A program made the translations under genes and the position numbers. From the NCBI RefSeq assembly GCF_017638545.1, contig NZ_CP072110.1, positions 1,178,001 through 1,242,000 on the forward strand: DNA of 64,000 nt, written 5' to 3'. Source of the DNA: Psychrosphaera ytuae (GTDB lineage Bacteria > Pseudomonadota > Gammaproteobacteria > Enterobacterales > Alteromonadaceae). The notes under the pieces are model-generated. The model was not told the DNA's origin. It saw only the letters and a program-made list of their open reading frames with translations, and did not search any database. Below are positions 16,504-26,159 of this stretch, in pieces. Positions within the stretch are counted from its first letter, which is position 1. Each line of letters starts with the position of its first letter.

Positions 16504-17394
16504 TTGAGTAATAGCCATTCATTCGACGGTATCACTGAGTTTGTTGCGGTCGCGGAGACGCAGGGTTTCAGCAGTGCCGCCAGAAAACTCAAAGTTTCTA
16601 CGTCTCATGTTAGTCGCCAGATCGCAAAAGTCGAAAAAAGACTTGGCGTAGCCCTGTTTGCTCGAAGCACTCGAAACGTTAAAATGACCGATGCAGGCCA
16701 ACGCTACTACCAGCATTGTCAGGTATTACTCGATGGTATTGCTCATGCGAATGAAGAAGTTGGTTCTCAGCAGGTAGCGCTTTCTGGCACACTAAGGGTG
16801 TCGGCTGCCGGAGAGTTTGCAGAACAATACATAGTACCAGCACTCATTGAATTTGGTGCATTGCACCCTGATTTAACCATTGATATGGATTTTAATTCGA
16901 ACATGGCCGACTTTATCCAGGAAGGCATTGATTTTTCGATTCGTTATGGCCGCTTAAATGATTCAACCCTCATCGCGCGACGATTAGTTGACCGTAAAAT
17001 GCTAGCAGCCGCCAGTCCAGGTTATTTGGCGAAACACTCAAGGCCACAACACCCTGATGAACTCAAAAATCACTCATGTATTATTTCTAACAACGAGCAT
17101 TGGCGCTTTACAGTTGAAGGAAAAGAGCACTTCGTTAAAGTACACCCTAAGTGGCGTTCGAATAGTGGTCGTAGTTTAGTCAAAGCTGCAGAGGCTGGGT
17201 TGGGTATCTGTTACATGCCGCGCTCTAGTTATGGCGATAGTTTACAAAACAAAAGCTTAACGCCTATTTTAGAGCCGTATTGGAGTGATAAGGCAACGAC
17301 TTGGATTGTCTACGCCAATCGCCAGTTTTTGCCCCTAAGAGCTAGACTGGCGATTGAGTTTTTGGTTGAGCGATTTGCCGATTGGCAAGAGTAA
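16504..17394 (+). CDS. LysR family transcriptional regulator
   Basis: 296-residue regulator. The winged helix-turn-helix is at about 5-63 (AETQGFSSAARKLKVSTSHVSRQIAKVEKRLG), with the effector-binding domain from about 90 to the end. The start is TTG with AAGCGAG upstream; no nearby in-frame ATG would keep the full helix-turn-helix. Being divergent from the DJ-1/PfpI gene across 167 bp, with a dyad between them, it most likely controls that gene and itself. The effector is unknown. Confidence 0.92.
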   Translation: MSNSHSFDGITEFVAVAETQGFSSAARKLKVSTSHVSRQIAKVEKRLGVALFARSTRNVKMTDAGQRYYQHCQVLLDGIAHANEEVGSQQVALSGTLRVSAAGEFAEQYIVPALIEFGALHPDLTIDMDFNSNMADFIQEGIDFSIRYGRLNDSTLIARRLVDRKMLAAASPGYLAKHSRPQHPDELKNHSCIISNNEHWRFTVEGKEHFVKVHPKWRSNSGRSLVKAAEAGLGICYMPRSSYGDSLQNKSLTPILEPYWSDKATTWIVYANRQFLPLRARLAIEFLVERFADWQE

Positions 17395-17422
17395 TTCTTA
17401 CCGCTCGTAACTCAATATATGA

Positions 17423-17950
17423 CTACCACATTAAGTCATCTGGAATGACGTAGTCTGCATACGGATCGTCTTCGTCTGGCTCTTCTAATTGATTTTGAGC
17501 GACTAAAACAGACTCATCACGAAGGGCAATTTTGTCCGACACAACACTTGGGATCACCGCATAGTCATCCTCAGCTTGGCTAACTCGTACAATAGACAAT
17601 AAACCACTCGCTAATTGCTTTTGGATCTTGTCAGACACTTCAAGTGTTTTGACTTTGTTGTCGTCAGTAAAGTTATAGGTGACGGTTTTATTCGAGCCCG
17701 GCAGTTCTAAGCTATTCATTTCGATCAATTGCTTGATTTGAGCTTGTATGGCTTTTTGCTCAGCTTGGCGTTTAATTTCTTCGTTTAGTGCTTTGTCTTT
17801 TTGCAGCTGCGCTTGGCGCTTCTCTTCTGCAGCTGCTTTTACTTCACGTTTTAAGTCACGTGTTTTTTTACTGTTCTTTTTTGCCTTTTTGGCTTTCTTT
17901 TCGTTGGTTAAGCCTGCTTTTAGTAGCTGCTCTTGTAAGGACAACGCCAT
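17423..17950 (-). CDS. DUF2058 family protein (YaiL-like)
   Basis: 175-residue cytoplasmic protein. The N-terminal half is very basic and helical (KKAKKAKKNSKKTRDLKREVK, then Gln/Glu/Lys-rich coiled coil to about 70). The second half has ELPGSNKTVTYNFTDDNKVKTLEVS, typical of DUF2058, and an acidic end. E. coli YaiL is described as nucleoprotein/polynucleotide-associated, but the function is not established. It ends in convergence with the LysR gene, 28 bp apart. Confidence 0.87.
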   Translation of the reverse strand: MALSLQEQLLKAGLTNEKKAKKAKKNSKKTRDLKREVKAAAEEKRQAQLQKDKALNEEIKRQAEQKAIQAQIKQLIEMNSLELPGSNKTVTYNFTDDNKVKTLEVSDKIQKQLASGLLSIVRVSQAEDDYAVIPSVVSDKIALRDESVLVAQNQLEEPDEDDPYADYVIPDDLMW

Positions 17951-17987
17951 GGTAAACCTTTTACTTCTGAATATTTAAAACCGTAGG

Positions 17988-18009
17988 GCCTCAATCCTAT
18001 GATTGAGGC
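17988..18009 (-). terminator. possible terminator overlapping the amidohydrolase stop codon
   Basis: Perfect 9-bp stem GCCTCAATC / GATTGAGGC (17988-17996 and 18001-18009). The loop contains the amidohydrolase stop codon, and on the minus strand it is followed by CCCTACGGTTTTAAAT. The T-run is short and displaced, so confidence is moderate. Confidence 0.5.
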
Positions 18010-19616
18010 GTTTGTTTAGCTTGTTTCACAATTTCTCTTACGTCTTCTAGTAACTTTTGAGAATCGTAAACAATGCCATCTTTGATGGTGTATTTTAGGC
18101 CTTTTACACGCGTAGGGGTATTATTTTCGTCAAGTTGATAATGCCCGGTACCGTAAAGCACCTTAAAATTGTGTAATGGGTTATGAGTACTAATCACTAA
18201 ATCAGCGCGCTTACCTATGGTTACGCTGCCAATTTCATCGGCCATCCCCAACGCCTCAGCACCATTTAGTGTCGCAGACTGAATTACTTCAAGGGGATGA
18301 AAGCCCGCTTCTTGAAGAAGTTCTAATTCACGGATATAACCAAAACCAAAGATTTTATAAATGTAACCAGAGTCTGAACCCGTTGTGACTCGACCGCCAT
18401 GATTTTTATAGTCATTTAGGAAGGTCATCCATTTTTGATAGTTTTTCTTCCAGTTTATTTCGTCAGCAGTTGTCCAATCAAACCAATAACTGCCATGGGC
18501 ATAGCGACTTGGTTCAAAGAACTTCCACAATGTCGGTAACGTATAGTCTTTGTGCCAAACGGCCTGACGCTCACGCATTAAGTCTCGGCTAGCTTCGTAT
18601 ATTGTCATAGTTGGATTAATGGTAAAATCCAAGTCAATAAGTTCATCGCGAACTTGCTGCCAATGAGGCGAATTTACGTCCGTGGCTTGTTCCCATAACT
18701 TACCGGCTTCCGCAAAGCGGTGCATTTCGTTGTTGTAATTGTATTGAGCTGGGTAGTGTTGAATGACCTTATCTTCAAACAAGGCTTCTGGTAACCCATA
18801 CCAATGCTCCATGGTCGTTAAGCCTTTACGTGCTGAGTCCAACACATTCATGCTCATCACATTGAGTTGTGCATGATGCATCATAGTGCCGAGGCCTTGT
18901 TTTTGGGCCTCGTCTAATGCGGCGTCCATGATCTTTGGTGTCGCACCAAAAAACTTAATCCCCGCTGCCCCCTCTTTGGCAACTTTTTGTACCCAAGCCC
19001 GAGCTTGTTTGGCTGTATAAATAGGGCCCTTGTTACCCATCCCAAAACCTACGTAAGGGACAATACGTGGCGCAACGATGGTATTTTTGTCGCTGCGCTC
19101 TTTGTGTTCAAGTACCCAGTCCAAGCCGTTAAAGCTACCAGGTTCACGAATCGTCGTAATGCCGTGGCCTAGCCATAATTTAAATACGTACTCAGCAGGA
19201 ACACCTTTTGTCGAGCCACCAATATGACCGTGCATATCGATAAACCCCGGCAATATATAATGTCCTTCAACGTCAATTTCTTTGTCACCTACTTTTGCTT
19301 TAATGCGTCCATTTTCTTTGATTGGCACACCTGGATAGCCCACTGAACGAATGTTTTTGATCCGCCCCTTTTCAATCAAAATATCGACTGGACCTCGAGG
19401 AGGAGCGCCTTCACCATTAACTAAAATACCACCTCGAAGAATGATTCTTTCGGCCTGAATCCCTTCGTTTGCTTTTCGCTCAGGAGCTTTAGCGCCAGGC
19501 TCGGCTATGGCATGGCTAGAAATTCCCACCAGTATAAAAAAGCCAATCAAGGATTGTGATACAACACGTTTAAGTACTATTAAAAAACGATAGAAACCGA
19601 ATTGAGTCGACGTCAT
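17997..19616 (-). CDS. secreted amidohydrolase-family protein
   Basis: 539 residues with an N-terminal signal peptide (hydrophobic 22-38, ISSHAIA before the cleavage site). The amidohydrolase metal-binding motif is HGH (His129 and His131 in FIDMHGHIGG). A later TTGSDSGY carries the catalytic Asp region, and SATLNGAEALGM...GKRADLV is the standard C-terminal segment. It is similar in layout to imidazolonepropionase/prolidase-like periplasmic amidohydrolases; the substrate is unknown. It stands alone between DUF2058 and the RND terminator. Confidence 0.87.
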   Translation of the reverse strand: MTSTQFGFYRFLIVLKRVVSQSLIGFFILVGISSHAIAEPGAKAPERKANEGIQAERIILRGGILVNGEGAPPRGPVDILIEKGRIKNIRSVGYPGVPIKENGRIKAKVGDKEIDVEGHYILPGFIDMHGHIGGSTKGVPAEYVFKLWLGHGITTIREPGSFNGLDWVLEHKERSDKNTIVAPRIVPYVGFGMGNKGPIYTAKQARAWVQKVAKEGAAGIKFFGATPKIMDAALDEAQKQGLGTMMHHAQLNVMSMNVLDSARKGLTTMEHWYGLPEALFEDKVIQHYPAQYNYNNEMHRFAEAGKLWEQATDVNSPHWQQVRDELIDLDFTINPTMTIYEASRDLMRERQAVWHKDYTLPTLWKFFEPSRYAHGSYWFDWTTADEINWKKNYQKWMTFLNDYKNHGGRVTTGSDSGYIYKIFGFGYIRELELLQEAGFHPLEVIQSATLNGAEALGMADEIGSVTIGKRADLVISTHNPLHNFKVLYGTGHYQLDENNTPTRVKGLKYTIKDGIVYDSQKLLEDVREIVKQAKQTPQS

Positions 19617-19670
19617 GGTTCTTCCTTTTGATCATTTACTGTTGCTATTCATTGCAGGTTTTGACAAATG

Positions 19671-19714
19671 AATAAAGAAAAGAGGGTGATTAATATACCG
19701 ATTAATCACCCTCT
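19671..19714 (-). terminator. intrinsic terminator of the RND efflux operon
   Basis: Perfect 14-bp stem with arms 19681-19694 (AGAGGGTGATTAAT) and 19701-19714. On the minus strand it is followed by TTTTCTTTATT. Next to it CTCTTGATAACC is tandemly duplicated (19711-19734), and a second weaker hairpin lies at 19742-19772, nearer the gene. Confidence 0.85.
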
Positions 19715-19780
19715 TGATAACCCTCTTGATAACCTTGTACCAGCCCCTATTTTAATTTTAAAAATAAGGGCTTGGAGTGT

Positions 19781-22700
19781 CTATGACTCAGGGTGCTGGT
19801 TAATTTGATTTTCTAAATTTTGGCTTACTGTCTTAGGTGAGCCAGTATTTTTTGCAATCGAATAATAGGCCATAGGGATAATGAATAAAGTCAAAACCGT
19901 TGAGAAAGCAACACCTGCAAAAATCACGACACCTATCACTTCGCGACTTTCAGCACCGGCCCCAGATGCCAACATCAAAGGTACTGCGCTCATAATGGTG
20001 GAAAACGTCGTCATTACAATCGGACGTAAGCGTTGTTTAGCCGCCGCGATTAGTGACGCTTTGAACTCACCACCTTTATCTCTTAACTGATTAGTAAACT
20101 CGACGATCAATATGCCGTTTTTCGCCGCTAAACCGATGAGCATTACCAGGCCTATTTGGCTGTAGATATTAAGGCTTAAGCCCGCTATCTGCAGACCCAT
20201 TAATGCACCAACTGCGGCTAATGGTACGGCCAGCATAATGACTAACGGATGAACGAAGCTCTCAAACTGAGCAGCTAGAACCAAGTAGGTAACGACCATC
20301 GCCATTAACATAACAAATACAATGGAGCTGCCTGACTCTTTGTACAAAGCAGACTGACCTTTGTAGTCAACTTGCACTGCCTCACTGATATTCTCTGCCA
20401 CAGCTTTATTCAAAAAGTCTAGTGCCTCGCCCAATTTATAACCATCTGCCAAATTAGCTTCAATGGTAATACTACGCATGCGGTTGTATCGATTTAAGGT
20501 TCCTGCTGTCGCCTGTTCTTTGATATTAACTAAGTTAGACAGAGGTATTAGCTTTTGAGTTGTCTTTGACCTAACATACAAATCATCCAATGCAGAAGGC
20601 GTGGCAAATTCTTCATCGGGTCCTTCAAGCACCACATCATATTCTTGCCCACGCTCTATGTAGGTGGTCGCTCTGCGTTGACCTAAGGTAGCTTCTAAAG
20701 TACGACCAATATCCGCTACAGATACGCCTAAATCAGCTGCACGTAAGGTATCAATTTCGACTAATAGCTGTGGTAATGTTTCTTTGTAATCGCTATCGAC
20801 ACGCAATAATTTAGGGTTTTTACGAGCCTCAGCCAATATAATGTCACGCCATTTAGCTAGATTCTCGTATGTGTCTCCCTGTAGAACAAACTGAACCGGA
20901 CGGCCTAAGCCTCGCCCACCTAATCCACTGCGCATTATGGCGAAAGCACGAATATCGGTCAGCTCAGACATTTCGGCATTGATCTCGTTCATCACTTGAC
21001 GAGTGTCTTTGTTACGCTTGCCCCAATCTGGCATGCCAATAATGGCAATACCGGCACCTCCACCAAAACCTGGAGTACGAACTATCACTCGGTCTACGTC
21101 ACCGCGCTCATAATATTTTAATAATCGCTCTTCCACTTCATTCATATTGGCTAGGTTACTCTCGTAACTTGCGCCCTCTGCAGATTGAACAATCATGAAG
21201 AAATTACCACGGTCTTCTTGAGGCGCTAATTCTTGAGGGATTGTTTTAAACAGACCATATGCCAGGGCCACAGCCATCAACATTATGACGATGAGACCTG
21301 TTCGGTTTGTGACGGTTTTTTCTAATTGGCGTTCATAGCTATTTTCGAGCTTAGCAAAGCTACTGTCTAACCATTTACCGACTTTAGAGCCACGTTCTTT
21401 GTGTTCTAAAATTTTTGAACACAACATAGGTGATAATGTCAGGGCCGTGAAACTAGAAAACACAACCGCTGCCGCTACGGCAATAGCAAACTCAACAAAT
21501 AAACGGCCTACGTTGCCCTCCAAAAAGACCAACGGGATAAATACAGCCACCAGCACAAGCGTTGTCGCAATAACCGCAAAGCCAACTTCTCGAGCACCAC
21601 GGTAAGCGGCCAACAATGGTGGCTCGCCCTCTTCCATTCGACGATATATGTTTTCGAGCACTACGATGGAGTCATCAACTACTAAACCAATCGCTAGTAC
21701 CAGTGCTAACAAAGTAAGTAGGTTAATCGAAAAGCCTAAAATCATTAAAACGGTGAAGGTCGAAACCAATGCAACAGGCACGGTAACAGCAGGTACAAAC
21801 GTTGCCCTGACGTTACCCAAAAATAAATAAATCACCAAAATAACTAAAACAATGGCTATACCTAAGGTGTTATAAACCTCATCAATGGATTTAGCGATAA
21901 ACACTGAAGAGTCATATGAGTCCTCAATTCGTGTACCTTCTGGCAGACCTTCACGGATCTTATCCATTTCGGCGCGAGCGGCTTGTACTACATCAAGGGT
22001 ATTGGCTTTCGACTGCTTGATGATCCCCAGGCCAATCATGTTTTCGCCATTACCTCGGAAGGTGTTTTCATCATCCTGTGCAGTTAGCTCAACTCGAGTG
22101 ACGTCTCCTAAACGCACCAAATAACCATCTGTACCACGGCCTACGATCATTTTTTGGTATTCTTCAGGCGTCGTGTACGCTCGTGCTATTCGCACATTAA
22201 ATTCACGGTCCGTCGATTTAACTTCACCGGCTGGCAACTCGACATTTTCGCTTCGCAAAACGCTTTCAATATCAGAAACGGTAATACCACGGGCCGCCAT
22301 AGCGTCTTTGTCTAACCACACCTTCATTGAATAGTCTCGACTACCACCAAGGCGAACACGAGCAACGCCATCTACAACGGCAAACCTATCTACGATGTAA
22401 CGTTTGGCGTAGTCAGTTAACTCCAAGTTGTTCATGGTCTCTGAATTTAAAACAAACCACGCTATTACATCTTCATCGTCGTTCGCTTTGAACACTTCTG
22501 GAGGCATAGCCTGGTCTGGAAGATTGTTTAACGCTCGAGACACACGCTCTCGAACATCATTAGCCGCAGCGTCTATGTCTACATTGGTATTAAACTCGAT
22601 AGAAATTCGCGAACGGCCATTTCTCGAGCTGGAATTTATATTTTTAACTCCAGAAATACCCGAAATTCGAGACTCCAGAATTTGGGTAATTTTGCTTTCG

Positions 22701-22876
22701 ATGATCTCGGCAGAGGCACCTGGGTAATTAGTGTTAACCGATACTATCGGCGGGTCGATGTCTGGGTATTGACGCAGCGCCAACATAAAAAAGGCCACAA
22801 TACCAAACGTGACCAACAGCATGTTGACCACGGTCGCGAACACCGGCCGCTTTACTGACATATCAGAGAGAAGCAT
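19781..22876 (-). CDS. efflux RND transporter permease subunit
   Basis: 1031-residue inner-membrane proton-driven pump of the AcrB/HAE1 family. It begins with SDMSVKRPVFATVVNM and the first membrane helix, followed by a large periplasmic loop. The TM4 proton-relay aspartates are in AIGLVVDDSIVVLENIY (about 400), and the second half repeats the layout (LIGLAAKNGILIVEF). It ends with a hydrophilic tail. The adaptor gene lies 2 nt upstream in the same operon; no outer-membrane TolC-type gene is adjacent, so an unlinked TolC is presumably used. Substrates (drugs, bile, dyes) cannot be read from sequence. Confidence 0.93.
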   Translation of the reverse strand: MLLSDMSVKRPVFATVVNMLLVTFGIVAFFMLALRQYPDIDPPIVSVNTNYPGASAEIIESKITQILESRISGISGVKNINSSSRNGRSRISIEFNTNVDIDAAANDVRERVSRALNNLPDQAMPPEVFKANDDEDVIAWFVLNSETMNNLELTDYAKRYIVDRFAVVDGVARVRLGGSRDYSMKVWLDKDAMAARGITVSDIESVLRSENVELPAGEVKSTDREFNVRIARAYTTPEEYQKMIVGRGTDGYLVRLGDVTRVELTAQDDENTFRGNGENMIGLGIIKQSKANTLDVVQAARAEMDKIREGLPEGTRIEDSYDSSVFIAKSIDEVYNTLGIAIVLVILVIYLFLGNVRATFVPAVTVPVALVSTFTVLMILGFSINLLTLLALVLAIGLVVDDSIVVLENIYRRMEEGEPPLLAAYRGAREVGFAVIATTLVLVAVFIPLVFLEGNVGRLFVEFAIAVAAAVVFSSFTALTLSPMLCSKILEHKERGSKVGKWLDSSFAKLENSYERQLEKTVTNRTGLIVIMLMAVALAYGLFKTIPQELAPQEDRGNFFMIVQSAEGASYESNLANMNEVEERLLKYYERGDVDRVIVRTPGFGGGAGIAIIGMPDWGKRNKDTRQVMNEINAEMSELTDIRAFAIMRSGLGGRGLGRPVQFVLQGDTYENLAKWRDIILAEARKNPKLLRVDSDYKETLPQLLVEIDTLRAADLGVSVADIGRTLEATLGQRRATTYIERGQEYDVVLEGPDEEFATPSALDDLYVRSKTTQKLIPLSNLVNIKEQATAGTLNRYNRMRSITIEANLADGYKLGEALDFLNKAVAENISEAVQVDYKGQSALYKESGSSIVFVMLMAMVVTYLVLAAQFESFVHPLVIMLAVPLAAVGALMGLQIAGLSLNIYSQIGLVMLIGLAAKNGILIVEFTNQLRDKGGEFKASLIAAAKQRLRPIVMTTFSTIMSAVPLMLASGAGAESREVIGVVIFAGVAFSTVLTLFIIPMAYYSIAKNTGSPKTVSQNLENQINQHPES

Positions 22877-22878
22877 GA

Positions 22879-23994
22879 TTACCCCTCCCCATTATCTTTA
22901 TTATTTTTTTGAATATTGGCGGCGGGCTTTTTAGTCGTAGGGTTGGCTTTTTTGTTATCGCCAGCCACTTTTACTTGAGCACCATCACGGATCTTCAACA
23001 CGCCCTTGTGAACCACTTTCGTTCCTGCTTCAAGACCAGACAAAACTTCAGCAATACCTGGCTTGCGTTTACCAATTTCTACTTTCACTCTAGAAACTGT
23101 ATCGTCGGCATTTAACACATAGACAAAATGGTCATTATTGATCGGCACAATCGCCGACTCTGGAATTACTAGCGCTTTGTTACTCTCAAAGACCAAGGCC
23201 AACTGTAATAACATACCCGGTCGTAATGCACCTTGGGCATTGTCAAATAAAGCTCTGACAGTAAACGCTCGAGACGTTTGGTCAATGCGAGAACCGATTG
23301 AGTCCACTTGTCCAATAAATGGGGTGTTAAATGCAATGTGTTTAGCGTTGACGCGCTGGCCTACCTTCACCTTGTTGAGGTATTTCTCAGGCAGTTGGAA
23401 TTCAACTTTAATTTTACTGATGTCGTCTAGGGTAGTAATTGTGGTATTTGTCGTTACTAGTTGGCCAGGTGAAATTTCTCGTAAACCTAATAGGCCTGAA
23501 AATGGGGCTTTGATAAACTTTTCTTGATAATTGGCAATTGCTACTTTGCGCTTTGCTTCCGTTGCGTCCAGTAAGCTTTGTTGTTGCTCAATTGCAGATG
23601 CAGCGGTAGCGCTTTGTTTTTCTAAGTTGCGTAGACGGGTTAATTGGCGACGCTGTTCTTTGAGGGTCGCATCAAGCTCTGCGATTAGCGCTTTTTCCTG
23701 ATCATGTCTCAAAGTAACGAGTAACGTCCCCTGTTCAACCTTTTCACCGTCATCAAAATGAACATCTGTAACACGAACCGTCTGTTCTGCTTTAAGTTCG
23801 ATAGATTCGTTTGCTTGAGCATTACCAAGGGCTGCAACTTCGTCATTAAAGGTCTGTCGTTCCACTGCTTTTACTTCGACCAGTGGTGCACCACCAAAAC
23901 CTCTGCCACCTTGTTGCGCTTCTTGCGGCCAAAAGACAAAGGCCAACATGCCCGATAATAATAAAACAATCCAAAACAGTGGATTTCTAAACAT
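22879..23994 (-). CDS. efflux RND transporter periplasmic adaptor subunit
   Basis: 371-residue membrane fusion protein linking the pump to an outer-membrane channel. It has an N-terminal membrane anchor (FWIVLLLSGMLAFVFW, no lipobox), then the biotinyl-lipoyl half-motifs (VTDVHFDDGEKVEQGTLLVTL and FIKAPFSGLLGLREISPGQLV) on either side of an alpha-helical hairpin (about 100-140). Barrel and membrane-proximal domains follow, and the tail is rich in Lys and Asn. It is transcribed first, with the permease 2 nt downstream. Confidence 0.93.
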   Translation of the reverse strand: MFRNPLFWIVLLLSGMLAFVFWPQEAQQGGRGFGGAPLVEVKAVERQTFNDEVAALGNAQANESIELKAEQTVRVTDVHFDDGEKVEQGTLLVTLRHDQEKALIAELDATLKEQRRQLTRLRNLEKQSATAASAIEQQQSLLDATEAKRKVAIANYQEKFIKAPFSGLLGLREISPGQLVTTNTTITTLDDISKIKVEFQLPEKYLNKVKVGQRVNAKHIAFNTPFIGQVDSIGSRIDQTSRAFTVRALFDNAQGALRPGMLLQLALVFESNKALVIPESAIVPINNDHFVYVLNADDTVSRVKVEIGKRKPGIAEVLSGLEAGTKVVHKGVLKIRDGAQVKVAGDNKKANPTTKKPAANIQKNNKDNGEG

Positions 23995-24124
23995 TTGATT
24001 CTTCCTACCAATTCAACTGGTTTAATAATAGTTGAATGATACGGACTTAACCCACAGCTAGACCATGCAATTTGGCTTATGATTCAACCCACCTATCTTA
24101 TAAAGCGGGTCCACTGCTGATGGG

Positions 24125-24583
24125 TTAGTAATATTCTACTTTTTTGATTTTACGGGGTTTGCTGTTGATAATGTACAAATCGTATACAAGGCGCATATCC
24201 AATTCGAGTTCAGTCGCATAAGTATCGCCAACGGGATAGCTCTTAACGATACGAGCCCCCCTAATAACACCCTCCACTCGAGCTTTCATCTTGTCATCTG
24301 AAGCAACTAAGTTTTGCACATTCGACTGGCCCTTGATTTGATAACCATAAACCTGCTCAGCAAGTTCCCGATATGCATCCAGCTTAGACGCGCGCATAGC
24401 CATGATCTGTTGTATTTGTTGATTGTCACTTTGCTGAGCTGAAATAGGCGCATACCCTATCGCTCTCAATATAGGAAACTGTTCCGGTTTTTCGTACTCC
24501 CAAATGACGTGCTTATCGAGTAACGAAGTACAGCCACTGATTACGAAGGCTAACAAAATGATTAATACGGTTTTGAGTTTCAT
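24125..24583 (-). CDS. flgP: LPP20-family lipoprotein, FlgP-like
   Basis: 152-residue outer-membrane lipoprotein. The signal peptide ends in lipobox VISGC with Cys18. The mature part has the LPP20 layout (SKLDAYRELAEQVYGYQIKG, then VEGVIRGARIVKSYPVGDTYATELELDM), matching Vibrio FlgP, which supports the flagellar outer-membrane rings and motility. The assignment as FlgP is strengthened by the divergent flgT 267 bp away. FlgO, its usual neighbour in Vibrio, is not here. Likely modified by Lgt encoded in the same window. Confidence 0.8.
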   Translation of the reverse strand: MKLKTVLIILLAFVISGCTSLLDKHVIWEYEKPEQFPILRAIGYAPISAQQSDNQQIQQIMAMRASKLDAYRELAEQVYGYQIKGQSNVQNLVASDDKMKARVEGVIRGARIVKSYPVGDTYATELELDMRLVYDLYIINSKPRKIKKVEYY

Positions 24584-24666
24584 TATCTACACCCGGTTTT
24601 AAATAATTGGGTTAACAAGACTGATCCACTATTAATGGGCAATCTCTAACTAGGTCTTAGTTCGTG

Positions 24667-24702
24667 TACAAATTTTACGATACAAATTTTTATACAAATT
24701 TT
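24667..24702. repeat. three spaced copies of TACAAATTTT
   Basis: Copies at 24667-24676, 24681-24690 and 24693-24702 in the flgP/flgT intergenic region; two are followed by ACG. A separate dyad TGACAAC / GTTGTCA (24801-24807 and 24821-24827) sits in the flgT leader. They may be binding sites, but no known consensus matches. Confidence 0.5.
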
Positions 24703-24850
24703 ACGCCAACTGTATCGCCATAATAAAAATGGTCTAGATATTGCTAAATTTAATCCCAAAGCCCTAATTATTGGAGCAGTGCCAAACTTCTGGCGCTCAC
24801 TGACAACTTCCATTTAAGGCGTTGTCAATTTACTGATAGTGATAGAGATT

Positions 24851-26038
24851 ATGAAGACGATATATGCCTTTTGGCTCACATTAGCTGTTTTAGTGTTAAG
24901 TCTACCTGCAATGGCCGAGTGGTACGAAGCCACAGGTCAGGCAAAAATTCGCCATGGGGACGTCCGAAGTGCAAAAAGCAGAGCGACCCAAGACGCCGTA
25001 AAACAAGCCATGCTGTTTTCGGGGGCTAATGTTGCCAGTATCCAACAAATCTCTGAAGGTTTATTGGTTGATGATATGCTTCAAGTTCATGCCAACGGTG
25101 CAATAAACCGCATTGAAATTGTCGAAGAACATCAACGAGGTAACACCATCTCAGTGACTATTCGGGCAGATATTTTCCCAGAAGAGCGTACTTGTTACGC
25201 ATCAGAATTTGGTAAAAAAATAGCTATCACGCAATTCCCTATTCAACACTGGGAGCAAGCCAAAGTCGGTTCGATCTACAAATTAGAAAAAGAAATCCCA
25301 AAAAAAATCGTTCAGCTATTTCAAGCCGGCGCAAACACGGTATATCCCGTTTCTTGGTTTAACAAAAAGCTCAACGTCAATATCGACTTTGAGCAACAAG
25401 GACAAGTTCGCTATCAATTGATTGATGCGGTTGCCGAACAGGCCAATACCCAATTCGTTATGTTTGGTCAAATCAGTGACTTGTCCTTTGGTGAACAAAG
25501 TAATGACTTTAAATTTTGGCAAGACGATCAATTTGAACGATTTTTTACAATGGATGTGATCATCGCTAATGCCCTCACTCATGAAGTGTTATATCAAAAT
25601 CGTTTTCATTCATCGGCTGAGTGGACGTTTGATCAGCGCCAGCCTGTGCAAGTTAATAGTCGTAAGTTTTGGAATTCGGATTATGGTAACGGCATAGAGC
25701 GAGTACTGACTAACATGCGTGACGACATTTTATCAGAGCTTAGCTGTCAACAATTACAAAGCAAAATATTGTCTGTGAACAACGGCAACCAGGTTCAGAT
25801 TAATATAGGTCGCGGTCAAGGCGTCTATATAGGCCAAGAATATAGAGTGTCTTACCGAGCTGATGTGATCGATGACAATGGCAATTTGTTGACTAATTTT
25901 GTGATCAGCCCTTATCGAGTCAAAATAACAAAAGTCTATGAAAACTCAGCGATTGCAGAATCCCTTGACGCTGACTTTATGAGTAATGTGCAAGTTAACG
26001 ATGTGATTGAATTGAAAGATTGGAAAACAGACTGGTAA
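24851..26038 (+). CDS. flgT: flagellar assembly protein T (FlgT)
   Basis: 395-residue periplasmic protein of the flagellar H ring, known from polar sodium-driven flagella of Vibrio. The ATG at 24851 gives a clean signal peptide (MKTIYAFWLTLAVLVLSLPAMA) and has AGAG before it; a GTG 12 nt upstream is less likely. The mature N-terminal domain WYEATGQAKIRHGDVRSAKSRATQDAVKQAMLFSG is the characteristic FlgT_N segment. A middle domain (about 125-290) and a C-terminal beta-rich domain (GRGQGVYIGQEYRVSYRAD) follow. It is divergent from flgP. Confidence 0.92.
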   Translation: MKTIYAFWLTLAVLVLSLPAMAEWYEATGQAKIRHGDVRSAKSRATQDAVKQAMLFSGANVASIQQISEGLLVDDMLQVHANGAINRIEIVEEHQRGNTISVTIRADIFPEERTCYASEFGKKIAITQFPIQHWEQAKVGSIYKLEKEIPKKIVQLFQAGANTVYPVSWFNKKLNVNIDFEQQGQVRYQLIDAVAEQANTQFVMFGQISDLSFGEQSNDFKFWQDDQFERFFTMDVIIANALTHEVLYQNRFHSSAEWTFDQRQPVQVNSRKFWNSDYGNGIERVLTNMRDDILSELSCQQLQSKILSVNNGNQVQINIGRGQGVYIGQEYRVSYRADVIDDNGNLLTNFVISPYRVKITKVYENSAIAESLDADFMSNVQVNDVIELKDWKTDW

Positions 26039-26159
26039 AAAGTTGTTCAAAAAAGCGGAAAATTAGCGATTTGTTACATATCCTTACTAATATGACCTTG
26101 CCCGAGTTGTTACATAAAGGGTAAATTGTTAAGTGATTTTATTAGAAAGAGATAACAAT

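Noticed and set aside
24780..24850. Sigma-54 promoter for flgT
   Set aside because: TGGCGC and TTGGCAC-like strings occur, but no -12 GC element at the required spacing.
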